A stretch of 5,367 nt of DNA from Elstera litoralis (GTDB lineage Bacteria; Pseudomonadota; Alphaproteobacteria; Elsterales; Elsteraceae). The translations under genes and the position numbers were made by a program. How positions within the stretch are numbered: the first letter of the stretch is position 1; every line of letters starts with the position of its first letter. This document shows positions 1 to 5,221 of this stretch, piece after piece. The DNA is taken from contig NZ_LAJY01000569.1 of the NCBI RefSeq assembly GCF_000963705.1, forward strand, positions 1 through 5,367, read 5' to 3'. Below the pieces are notes generated by a model, which had not been told where the DNA came from, searched no databases, and worked only from the letters and a program-made list of their open reading frames with translations.

Positions 1-520
1 CACGACCGTCATGGCGGCGCAAGCCCGGCTGCGCACGGCGCTCGGTCTGCCGCCCACGCCCGGCGAGGACGATCCGCAAACCCAGGCGATGATTCGCGGC
101 ATGGTCGAAGGGCTCGCCGCCCGGCTGGAGCAAACGCCCGACGATCTTGCCGGTTGGCAGCGCTTGGCGCGGGCGCGCGAGGTTCTTGGCGAGTCAGAGG
201 CGGCGATTGCCGCGCACCGTCAGATCGTCCGTCTTGCACCGCAGTCGGTCGATGCGCTGCTGGGGCTGGCGCGGGTGCTGTTTCCGCCCTCGGCCACGCT
301 CGCCGGGCCGGTGCCGCCGGAGTTTTACGCTCTGATGCGCCGGGTGCTGGCGCTTGACCCCAATCAGCCGGAAGCCCTGTGGTTCGCCGGGTTGGACGCG
401 GCGCAGCAAGGGAATAAACCCGAGGCGCTGGCCCATTGGCGGCACCTGCTGGCGCTCTTGCCCAACGATGCGCCGCCGCGCCAGCAGTTATTGCAAGAGA
501 TTGAACGACTTCAGCCATAA
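1..520 (+). CDS. ccmI: CcmI/CycH-like cytochrome c biogenesis TPR protein, C-terminal part (5' truncated)
   Basis: The reading frame is already open at the left edge, so only the C-terminal part, about 173 residues, is visible. The ATG at 11 is probably internal. The visible part is helical and TPR-like. Counting from that ATG, a motif typical of the CcmI family, MVEGLAARLEQTPDDLAGWQ, lies at residues 31-50. It is followed by helix pairs (AAIAAHRQIVRLAPQ; PEFYALMRRVLALDPNQPEALW; KPEALAHWRHLLALLPND). CcmI proteins of proteobacteria have an N-terminal membrane part, here outside the window, and a periplasmic TPR domain. That domain binds the C-termini of apocytochromes c and hands them to the CcmF/CcmH haem ligation machinery. 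The missing upstream sequence would be expected to hold other ccm genes. The assignment rests on family resemblance read by eye. A generic TPR protein is the main alternative. Confidence 0.8.
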   Translation, partial: TTVMAAQARLRTALGLPPTPGEDDPQTQAMIRGMVEGLAARLEQTPDDLAGWQRLARAREVLGESEAAIAAHRQIVRLAPQSVDALLGLARVLFPPSATLAGPVPPEFYALMRRVLALDPNQPEALWFAGLDAAQQGNKPEALAHWRHLLALLPNDAPPRQQLLQEIERLQP

Positions 521-582
521 CGAACGTTTTCGCACCTGCAAACGATATGGTATGACGGTTCAAACCAAACGGGCAGAATGCC

Positions 583-1458
583 ATGTACGGCGGTGTAGAA
601 CACGGACCTGAGAATACCTACCGGGCGGAAGATTTGCTCGGTGCAGCCGACCCTGTTCGGCTTGGGGATGATCTTGTCTTCGTCGCGGGGGCGCGTGAGC
701 TCGCGCAAATCCCGAATTATTTCGCGACCGAACGCCGCAGTTTCGACGATCTCGATTTGGGCGACGGCCTCGCGTTGTCGGCGGCGATGATTCAAGATTT
801 GGCCGAAAGCTTTTCGATCACCGGCCAGTCGGGCGAGATGGTGGCGGTGCTGGAACAGGCGTCGGGCACGGTCACGCTGAAGCGCCCCGGCCAGCCGCGC
901 CGCCCGGCGCAGGGGCAAGAAGAGCTGCTGGGCGGGGATCTGCTCGAAATCGCCACGCTCTCCCGCGTTAGCTTGCGTCTTTCGGATACGACCCGCATTG
1001 AGCTTGGCGGGCGGGCTCGTGTGCGCGTCGACCGGCGGGTGTTGCTGCCGGGGATGGATGGGCGGCGGCGGTTGGCCTCGGTCGAACTCACGCTCTTAAC
1101 CGGCACTTTCTTTGCGCGCACGGCCCCGACCGGCCCGCAGCCGCCGGTTATTTCGCTGCGCACGCCGCTCGGCACCTTGGCGTGGAGCGATGCTACCCTG
1201 GGGGGACAGATTCTGGTGCCGAGCGCGGTCGATATGATGGCCGTGTTGGGCCGGGCGAAGGGCGCGACGGGGATCATCACCCTCATTGGCACGCAAGGCC
1301 CGCAGGCGATTACCGAGTGCCCGGCGTTGGTGGCGCTGGAACGCAATGGCCGCGCCCGCGTCATTCAAGCGCTGCTGACCGTGCGCGAGTTGGATGCGAC
1401 GCTGTTTTCCCGCCTCATGCCGTCGCGCGGGCTCGGGCAACTCAGCCTCGATCAATAA
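583..1458 (+). CDS. FecR-like domain protein, 291 aa, function unknown
   Basis: This is a complete frame opening at ATG 583. An upstream in-frame ATG at 547 is closed at once by a stop, so 583 is the longest possible start. The Shine-Dalgarno sequence is weak. There is no signal peptide or membrane segment. Residues about 28-75 (DDLVFVAGARELAQIPNYFA, then DGLALSAAMIQDLAES) resemble a short segment that precedes FecR-like modules in large alphaproteobacterial adhesins. Residues about 94-205 have the FecR-type beta pattern: SGTVTLKR, LLGGDLLEIATLSRVSLRLSD, IELGGRARVRVD, LLTGTFFART and VISLRTPLGTLAW. Residues 215-250 may be another beta segment (GIITLIGTQGPQAITE). Classical FecR is a periplasmic anti-sigma regulator anchored in the membrane, and nothing here supports that role. 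No sigma factor or TonB receptor is nearby. The gene follows ccmI by 62 bp on the same strand. The function is open, possibly a surface or scaffold module. Confidence 0.75.
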   Translation: MYGGVEHGPENTYRAEDLLGAADPVRLGDDLVFVAGARELAQIPNYFATERRSFDDLDLGDGLALSAAMIQDLAESFSITGQSGEMVAVLEQASGTVTLKRPGQPRRPAQGQEELLGGDLLEIATLSRVSLRLSDTTRIELGGRARVRVDRRVLLPGMDGRRRLASVELTLLTGTFFARTAPTGPQPPVISLRTPLGTLAWSDATLGGQILVPSAVDMMAVLGRAKGATGIITLIGTQGPQAITECPALVALERNGRARVIQALLTVRELDATLFSRLMPSRGLGQLSLDQ

Positions 1459-1486
1459 GGCGCTTCTTCCCAAAACCCCATCGGCG

Positions 1487-2239
1487 TTACGACGCTTCGA
1501 GTGTCCCGCCCGTCCCGCGCACGGCCTCGTCGACCGCGAGGCGGAGGCGCTGGGAGCGGTCGGACACATCGTCGGCGGCATTCAGCAGATCGAGAACATT
1601 CGCGCCGCCGCGAATCGCCGCCGAGCCGACTTCACTAATCCCGTCGCGCACTTTCCGCGCGCCCGAGGCCATGCGCTCGACCAGGGCCGCGACCTGCGTT
1701 GCCGCGCCCTCGTGATCGTGCAGAATGTAAGAGACTTCCTTCGTATTGCTCTGAAGGTCCTGGATCTGCCGGAGAATCTCGGCGATGACCCCGGTCATCT
1801 CGCCGGTGACGGACTGAATGATGGCGATTTGTGCGCCAATATCCTCGGTTGCCTGGGCCGTGCGGGTGGCGAGCGATTTCACCTCGCCAGCAACGACCGC
1901 AAAACCTTTCCCCGCCGCCCCAGCGCGCGCCGCCTCGATGGTTGCATTCAGCGCCAGGAGATTGGTTTGCCCGGCGATTTCGGTGATAAGGGTCGACACG
2001 TCGCCAATCGCGACCGCTGCTTGCGTGAGGCCTTCCATCGTTCGTTGCGCCGTCTTACTGGCCCCTTGGGCAACCTCGGCGGCCCCGACGGCGTGAGTGA
2101 CGTGGGTCGAGATTTGTTGGACCGATTTCACCAAGCCGCCCGCCGCCGCCGCCGCGCGGTCGCCGTGGCTGGCGGTTTCATCGGCGGCATCCGAGACGAG
2201 CAAGGCCTGTTGATTGGCCGAATTGGTCACTTCCGCCAA
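1487..2239 (-). CDS. MCP cytoplasmic signalling domain, back half of the split chemoreceptor
   Basis: This frame carries the whole chemoreceptor signalling domain. The highly conserved hairpin tip is at residues 90-107 counted from the TTG (GQTNLLALNATIEAARAG), followed by GKGFAVVAGEVKSLATRTAQAT. The flanking coiled-coil helices are rich in A, Q, E and T, with SVQQISTHVTHAV on the N-terminal arm and TEDIGAQIAIIQSVTGEM after the tip. The tip region binds the kinase CheA and the adaptor CheW. Possible methylation-site Gln/Glu pairs exist on the arms but cannot be assigned by eye. The C-terminus (GTGGTLEAS) has no CheR/CheB-tethering pentapeptide of the NWETF type. TTG 2239 is only the first possible start after the frameshift. 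The natural N-terminus is almost certainly the membrane segment encoded at 2248-2600. Confidence 0.8.
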   Translation of the reverse strand: MAEVTNSANQQALLVSDAADETASHGDRAAAAAGGLVKSVQQISTHVTHAVGAAEVAQGASKTAQRTMEGLTQAAVAIGDVSTLITEIAGQTNLLALNATIEAARAGAAGKGFAVVAGEVKSLATRTAQATEDIGAQIAIIQSVTGEMTGVIAEILRQIQDLQSNTKEVSYILHDHEGAATQVAALVERMASGARKVRDGISEVGSAAIRGGANVLDLLNAADDVSDRSQRLRLAVDEAVRGTGGTLEAS

Positions 2240-2600
2240 CCCTTCGCCCGGTGGCGCGCAGGCGCTGCGCCGCCGAGGTCAGATCGTCGAGAAGCCAGGC
2301 GCTGTTCTGTTTCAAGCGCTGGGTGACGGCAGCGGCGAGCACGAGCCCGGCTTGATTGGGGGCCTGCGCCGGTTGCGCCGCCGCGCTTTCCTTTTGGGTG
2401 AGGCGCTTATCCTGCGCCGCCGCTTGCCGCCGGGTCAGTAGGGCCAGTCCGGCGACGGCCGAGCTTGCGGCGACGGCAGCGGCTAGCAGAACGATCAGCC
2501 GATGGGTGGGGTCCGCCAGCAGGCTGGTCGCCACGCCCGCAGGCAGCAGAATCGCGACGATCAGCAGCAAGCCGGTTTGGACGAGAAAGGGCGTAAGCAT
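2178..2600 (-). CDS. Two-helix membrane anchor and linker, front half of the split chemoreceptor
   Basis: ATG at 2600 is preceded by a GAAGG Shine-Dalgarno sequence (2610-2614, 9-nt spacing). Residues about 5-28 (FLVQTGLLLIVAILLPAGVA and on) and 34-56 (RLIVLLAAAVAASSAVAGLA and on) are two hydrophobic helices separated by only a few residues (ADPTH). The TRRQ that follows suggests the second helix exits to the cytoplasm. Residues 58-118 are an Ala/Gln-rich linker and helix leading into the signalling domain. After codon 118 the frame drifts into RRVGGSDQFGQSTGLARLG and stops at 2178. That tail is out of register with any chemoreceptor sequence and is the product of the frameshift. A possible -10 box, TTTAAT, lies on the minus strand at 2663-2668, but no convincing -35 is seen. 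Confidence 0.65.
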   Translation of the reverse strand: MLTPFLVQTGLLLIVAILLPAGVATSLLADPTHRLIVLLAAAVAASSAVAGLALLTRRQAAAQDKRLTQKESAAAQPAQAPNQAGLVLAAAVTQRLKQNSAWLLDDLTSAAQRLRATGRRVGGSDQFGQSTGLARLGCRR

Positions 2601-2710
2601 GGCAATCGGCCTTCAAACCAAGAATGGCCCCCAAGATGACCGATCCGCCCGCAGCAGAGAAGATTAAATGCAACCGGAAAGGTTTTTCGACAGCCGGGCA
2701 GGTGCGCGCA

Positions 2711-3118
2711 TCAGGATACTCCTTGGATTTCCGGGGGACGCCAGGCGATGACGCCCGCCGTGCGTGCGCGCACTTCCGGCGCGGCAAGGCAGGTGGCGAC
2801 GGCCTCATAGCCGGGCGCGCCGGGATAAGGCGCGACGCGCGTCGGCGGGCTGTGATTGGCCGGACAGAGAAGAATCGCCTCATCGGCCCCGACATCGGCC
2901 AAATCCAGAATCGTGCAGGAGCGGGTCATTAAGAACAGCGGGCGGGCTTGCGCGCCTCGGCGACGGAGGTGGGCGATCAGTGCCGCTTGGGTCGGGTGAT
3001 CCAACCCGTCTTCGACCATGTCGACAATAGTGAAATCGGGGCCTTCCGCCTCCAAGCCAACCAGCAGCACAACGAGCGCGTCCGAGATCACCGCGCCCTC
3101 CTCGACAAGCCAGAGCAA
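2711..3118 (-). CDS. ABC-like ATPase C-terminal half, Walker B side of the split regulator
   Basis: This frame carries the rest of the nucleotide-binding domain. PDFTIVDMVEDGLDHPTQAA matches the Walker B strand plus D-loop layout of ABC ATPases (hydrophobic run, Asp, acidic residue, then GLD). LFLMTRSCTILDL falls where the switch or H-loop strand is expected but has Arg-Ser rather than the usual His. The end (SPPTRVAPYPGAPGYEAVAT and on) is not recognisable. The TTG at 3118 is the first possible start, but homologous coding sequence runs upstream in this frame to about 3187 (VEEAQARLARDPALTARVEA), so independent translation from 3118 is unlikely to be natural. The stop TGA is at 2711-2713. 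I found no family name for this domain by eye. Confidence 0.6.
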   Translation of the reverse strand: MLWLVEEGAVISDALVVLLVGLEAEGPDFTIVDMVEDGLDHPTQAALIAHLRRRGAQARPLFLMTRSCTILDLADVGADEAILLCPANHSPPTRVAPYPGAPGYEAVATCLAAPEVRARTAGVIAWRPPEIQGVS

Positions 3119-3177
3119 GCTCGCCTCGACGCGCGCCGTGAGCGCTGGGTCGCGCGCTAAACGCGCTTGCGCCTCCT

Positions 3178-3747
3178 CTACCGACGCTCCAAGCCGAGAA
3201 AATCGGCGTTCGGGAGTGTCTCGGCCAAGCGGCGGGCAAAGCGGGTCTTACCGCTGCCGAGCGGGCCGACGATGTAGTTCAGCGCGCGAATGTCGGAGAG
3301 TTCAAACCTTTCGCCGCCCCACGGCCACGGCAGGTCGAAAGCAACGCTGATGTTGCGCTGCGCCGCCAGCACCGCCGCCAAAGCCCCGACGGGGGGAGCC
3401 CGGCCCAGGGCGAGGTCGGCCCGCAGATCCCGCAGTTTCGCCAAACGGCCCGCAAGGTCGTGGGCTTGGCTTTCGAGCCGCGTTTGATGCGCCGCCAGCG
3501 CCGGTGCCAAATCCCGCGCGTCGCCCGTCAGAACCCGCGCCACTTGGGCAAGGCTAAGTCCAAGCGCGCGCAAGGCCACAATCTCGGCGGCGCGCCCCAT
3601 CGCCGCCGGATCATAGACGCGCCAGCCGACCGCCGTGCGGCCCGGTGTGAGCAAGCCGCGCTGCTCGTACAGCCGCAGGGCCTTCGCCGAAACGCCGAGG
3701 CGTTTGGCGGCGGTGGACGCGGTGAGACAGGCGGTAGACGATTTCAT
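3178..3747 (-). CDS. MerR HTH domain plus Walker A, front half of the split regulator
   Basis: ATG 3747 follows a GAGGTG Shine-Dalgarno sequence (3752-3757, 4-nt spacing). Residues 10-76 are a clear MerR DNA-binding domain: TAAKRLGVSAKALRLYEQRG is the HTH, GWRVYD the wing, and EIVALRALGLSLAQVARVL the second helix pair. Residues 78-113 are the usual dimerising coiled coil. No paired metal-binding cysteines are visible, and the only Cys is Cys7, outside the sensor position. Residues 130-160 (RNISVAFDLPWPWGGERFEL and on) look like the first strands of an ABC-type nucleotide-binding fold, leading into Walker A GPLGSGKT at 161-168. The frame ends at residue 189, straight after FLGLERR, so by itself it would be a MerR protein with a severed ATPase domain. 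Confidence 0.85.
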   Translation of the reverse strand: MKSSTACLTASTAAKRLGVSAKALRLYEQRGLLTPGRTAVGWRVYDPAAMGRAAEIVALRALGLSLAQVARVLTGDARDLAPALAAHQTRLESQAHDLAGRLAKLRDLRADLALGRAPPVGALAAVLAAQRNISVAFDLPWPWGGERFELSDIRALNYIVGPLGSGKTRFARRLAETLPNADFLGLERR

Positions 3748-3751
3748 GAAA

Positions 3752-3757
3752 CACCTC
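3752..3757 (-). promoter_or_regulatory. Shine-Dalgarno sequence of merR
   Basis: GAGGTG on the minus strand, 4 nt before ATG 3747. It supports this start over later in-frame codons. Confidence 0.6.
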
Positions 3758-3777
3758 GGTGACGGTTGACCACCCCT

Positions 3778-3808
3778 CTTATCGCGGCAGCCCTAAGGGC
3801 CAGGTCAA
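3778..3808 (-). promoter_or_regulatory. MerR-type promoter with 19-bp spacer (candidate merR autoregulatory promoter)
   Basis: On the minus strand TTGACC (3803-3808) and GATAAG (3778-3783) are separated by exactly 19 bp (3784-3802). Spacers of 19-20 bp, too long for normal sigma70 use, are the known hallmark of MerR-regulated promoters, where the bound regulator twists the DNA. The spacer contains the inverted repeat GCCCTAAGGGC (3790-3800), a plausible half-site core. The start point would be near 3771, leaving a leader of about 24 nt before merR. MerR family members commonly control their own promoter. The assignment is by pattern only. Confidence 0.55.
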
Positions 3809-3843
3809 GCGGCTGGAGGTTTTCCCGCTCCCGCGCGCCGCGC

Positions 3844-3873
3844 TTGACAGGGGCGCGAAATCGCGGCATCTGT
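3844..3873 (+). promoter_or_regulatory. Candidate promoter of the gntR-thiol dioxygenase operon
   Basis: A perfect -35 hexamer TTGACA is at 3844-3849. At 17-18 bp the -10 region reads CATCTG or ATCTGT (3867-3873), a poor match. The start would fall near 3880, leaving a short leader before ATG 3898. The spacer holds the palindrome CGCGAAATCGCG (3854-3865). Confidence 0.4.
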
Positions 3874-3882
3874 GACATGTCA
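3873..3882 (+). promoter_or_regulatory. Candidate GntR operator, perfect palindrome TGACATGTCA
   Basis: TGACATGTCA is a perfect 10-bp palindrome placed just after the presumed -10 and before the ribosome binding site of gntR. A slightly imperfect longer symmetry (ATCTG at 3868-3872, CAGAT at 3881-3885) surrounds it. FCD-type GntR regulators bind short palindromes at such positions and often repress their own operon. It is not tied to a known consensus. Confidence 0.4.
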
Positions 3883-3897
3883 GATAGAGGCCTTGCC

Positions 3898-4623
3898 ATG
3901 TCAACGATTCTTACCCTTCCCACGCTCGGTTCCGATGAAAACGGCGAAAGCCTGGGCGACCGCGCCTATCAGGCCATTCGCCGCGCCATCATCACCTGCG
4001 CCCTGCCGCCGGGCTCCGAGGTCTCGGAAACTCAGCTTGCCACCCGCTTCGGCTTCGGCAAAGCCCCCGTGCGTGCCGCCCTGTCGCGTCTGGCGCAAGA
4101 CCGGCTGGTGCGCGCCCAAGCCCGGCGCGGCTGGAAGATCGCCCCGGTCACGCTTCGCGACGTGCGCGATATTTTCGATCTGCGCCAACTGCTCGAATCC
4201 GAAGCCGCGCGCCTTGCCGCAGGCCAGGTTGCCGCCGACGAGCTGACCCGGCTCGATGCCGCCTGTCAGGCGCGCTACGTGCCGGGCGATCCCAATAGCG
4301 CCGATAGTTTCCTTGCCTCCAATCGCGAGTTCCATTTGCTCATCGCCCGCCGCTCCGGCAATGCCCGGCTGGCGGCGATGCTGGAGCAACTGATGATGGA
4401 ATCAGAACGGTTGCTGCATATCGGCCTCGCCCTGCGCGACCGGACGGACGAAATCAGCCACGAGCACCATTGCCTAATCGACGCGCTGGTGGCGGGCGAC
4501 AGTGTGGAAGCCGCGCGCATCGCCGCCGAACAGGTAAGCGATTCCTTCCGCATGGTCCGCGACGCCATTCTCTCGTCCGATCCCATCGATACCCTGTCCA
4601 TCCGCCTGGAGACCCGGTCATGA
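3898..4623 (+). CDS. GntR family transcriptional regulator, FCD subfamily
   Basis: I chose ATG 3898 because AGAGG (3886-3890) lies 7 nt upstream. The in-frame ATG at 3877 sits inside the operator-like palindrome, and the frame further upstream to 3766 crosses the promoter. The product is 241 residues. Residues 19-83 are the winged HTH (LGDRAYQAIRRAIITCALPP, SETQLATRFGFGKAPVRAAL, then LVRAQARRGWKIAPV), with FGFGKAPVR in place of the common LGVSRTPVR. Residues 88-225 are the helical FCD effector domain, with REFHLLI (His146) and EHHCLIDAL (His190) at the usual metal-ligand places. The third ligand position, usually His, is Gln212 (AAEQVSDSF). FCD regulators bind organic acids or amino-acid-like effectors, often with a metal, and release DNA. 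The gene overlaps the following thiol dioxygenase gene by 4 bp, so it probably senses that enzyme's substrate or product. Confidence 0.9.
   Translation: MSTILTLPTLGSDENGESLGDRAYQAIRRAIITCALPPGSEVSETQLATRFGFGKAPVRAALSRLAQDRLVRAQARRGWKIAPVTLRDVRDIFDLRQLLESEAARLAAGQVAADELTRLDAACQARYVPGDPNSADSFLASNREFHLLIARRSGNARLAAMLEQLMMESERLLHIGLALRDRTDEISHEHHCLIDALVAGDSVEAARIAAEQVSDSFRMVRDAILSSDPIDTLSIRLETRS
4608..4611 (+). promoter_or_regulatory. Shine-Dalgarno sequence of the thiol dioxygenase gene, inside gntR
   Basis: GGAG lies 8 nt before ATG 4620, within the last codons of gntR. Together with the ATGA stop/start overlap at 4620-4623 it fixes the start and suggests translational coupling. Confidence 0.6.
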
Positions 4624-5150
4624 GCCTTGCCGCCCTCATTCAGTCCGTCACGGTCGAGCTGGACCGCACCGATGCCGAAAGCCTGCCCGTGGAGCGGCGG
4701 ATTGCCGCGCTGTTACCGCCGGTTTTGGCGCAGCCCGATATTTTGGCGGGGGCCGATGTGCGCTTCGATCCCAAGAACTATTCGGTCACAATTTTGCACG
4801 TCGCGCCGGAGGGGCGCTTTTCGGTCTGTGCGATTGCCTGGATGCCGGGGCAATGGTCGCGCATTCACGATCACCGCGCTTGGTGCGCTTTGGGCGTGAT
4901 CGAGGGGAGCGGGGCGGAAGAATTCTACCGCCTGCGTGCCCTTGTAACCCAAAATGGTGCCAGCGATCCGATTGCCGAAGCCACCGGCGGGCGGGCTTTG
5001 AGCCAGGGGATGACCAGTTTCGCCGCCCCCGGCCCGCACGGGGTTCACCGCATCGGCAACCCCGGCCCGCAGCCGATGATCTCCTTGCATATTTATGGCT
5101 GCAACCTTGCCGAATGCGGCACCTCGGTCGATCATTGCTTCGACGCTTGA
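4620..5150 (+). CDS. Cysteine dioxygenase-like cupin (thiol dioxygenase), 176 aa
   Basis: This is a cytoplasmic cupin of the cysteine dioxygenase type I family, of normal bacterial length. The family uses Fe(II) and O2 to oxidise a thiol to its sulfinate. The first cupin motif is WMPGQWSRIHDHRAWCALGV (residues 74-93), giving iron ligands His83 and His85. The third is His143 in GPHGVHRIGNPGP. Ser155, His157 and Tyr159 in SLHIYG match the conserved Ser-His-Tyr active-site trio. Cys89 falls where mammalian cysteine dioxygenase has the Cys of its Cys-Tyr crosslink and where 3-mercaptopropionate dioxygenases have Gly. The residue in the place of the substrate-binding Arg (cysteine) or Gln (mercaptopropionate) seems to be Val56 or Thr57, so the substrate is uncertain. 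The ATGA overlap with gntR shows co-translation with its probable regulator. The family is near certain; calling it cysteine-specific would go beyond the evidence. Confidence 0.9.
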   Translation: MSLAALIQSVTVELDRTDAESLPVERRIAALLPPVLAQPDILAGADVRFDPKNYSVTILHVAPEGRFSVCAIAWMPGQWSRIHDHRAWCALGVIEGSGAEEFYRLRALVTQNGASDPIAEATGGRALSQGMTSFAAPGPHGVHRIGNPGPQPMISLHIYGCNLAECGTSVDHCFDA

Positions 5151-5221
5151 GAGCTTAGATCATCGACACACCGCGAAACGATTGAAAGATCGGGACAACA
5201 CGCCGACATATAAGGCAGAGT

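Larger units (their letters stand above)
1487..2600 (-). pseudogene. Methyl-accepting chemotaxis protein gene, whole locus, broken by one frameshift
   Basis: The two overlapping minus-strand frames, 2178-2600 and 1487-2239, are the front and back halves of one chemoreceptor. Read across, the front frame gives ...AQRLRATG and the back frame continues EGLAEVTNSANQQ. Dropping one base from the CCC run at 2247-2249 (GGG on the coding strand, codon 118) fuses them into a protein of about 370 residues. The product would sit in the inner membrane through two N-terminal helices and signal through the CheA/CheW-binding hairpin. It lacks a periplasmic or PAS sensor and a HAMP domain, so the input would be membrane-proximal or come from a partner. 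It lies downstream of and parallel to the merR-ATPase locus (110 bp gap) and converges on the FecR-like gene (28 bp gap). Whether the frameshift is biological or a sequence error cannot be told from one sequence. If it is real, the back half would need its own start (TTG at 2239) and would be soluble. Confidence 0.75.
2711..3747 (-). pseudogene. MerR-type regulator fused to an ABC-like ATPase domain, whole locus with one frameshift
   Basis: Two minus-strand frames join into one protein of about 345 residues. The front frame reads ...DADFLGL-type sequence (NADFLGLERR) and hits a stop at 3178. The frame one base over continues VEEAQARLARDPALTARVEA and then LLWLVEEGAVISDALVV. Adding one base near 3181-3189 (coding strand GAGCGTCGG) restores a single frame. 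The order is MerR winged helix-turn-helix, coiled coil, Walker A (GPLGSGKT) and, past the break, a Walker B-like strand (FTIVDMVEDGLD). MerR proteins are usually small-molecule or metal sensors with a short C-terminal sensor domain. A nucleotide-binding domain in that place would make DNA binding depend on ATP, which is inference. The locus has its own promoter with the 19-bp spacer typical of MerR targets and lies opposite the gntR-thiol dioxygenase pair, which it could also control. Confidence 0.7.

Noticed and set aside
11..520. ATG 11 as the true start of a complete 169-aa protein
   Set aside because: The frame is open to the window edge, no Shine-Dalgarno sequence can be judged, and CcmI proteins have an N-terminal membrane part missing here.
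792..1364. 190-aa minus-strand open frame
   Set aside because: Antisense shadow of the FecR-like gene, with composition typical of a complementary frame.
1459..1500. Bidirectional terminator between the convergent genes
   Set aside because: Only a 4-bp stem (GCGT/ACGC at 1484-1495) is present, with no T-run on either strand.
1394..2326. 310-aa plus-strand open frame
   Set aside because: It lies antisense to the chemoreceptor signalling domain, has Arg/Gly-rich low-complexity sequence and no recognisable motif; a GC-driven shadow.
2672..2687. AACC-GGAAA-GGTT followed by T-run as a terminator
   Set aside because: The stem is only 4 bp and points in the plus direction, where no gene ends.
2650..2700. 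Sigma-54 promoter for the chemoreceptor (TTGCA on the minus strand)
   Set aside because: No GG element at the required -24 spacing.
2880..3239. 119-aa minus-strand open frame across the MerR-ATPase break
   Set aside because: It is the third frame of the same strand; the real sequence moves between the two other frames.
3766..3897. N-terminal extension of the GntR protein from ATG 3766
   Set aside because: It would translate through the divergent promoters and palindromes; the ATG at 3898 has a well-spaced AGAGG.
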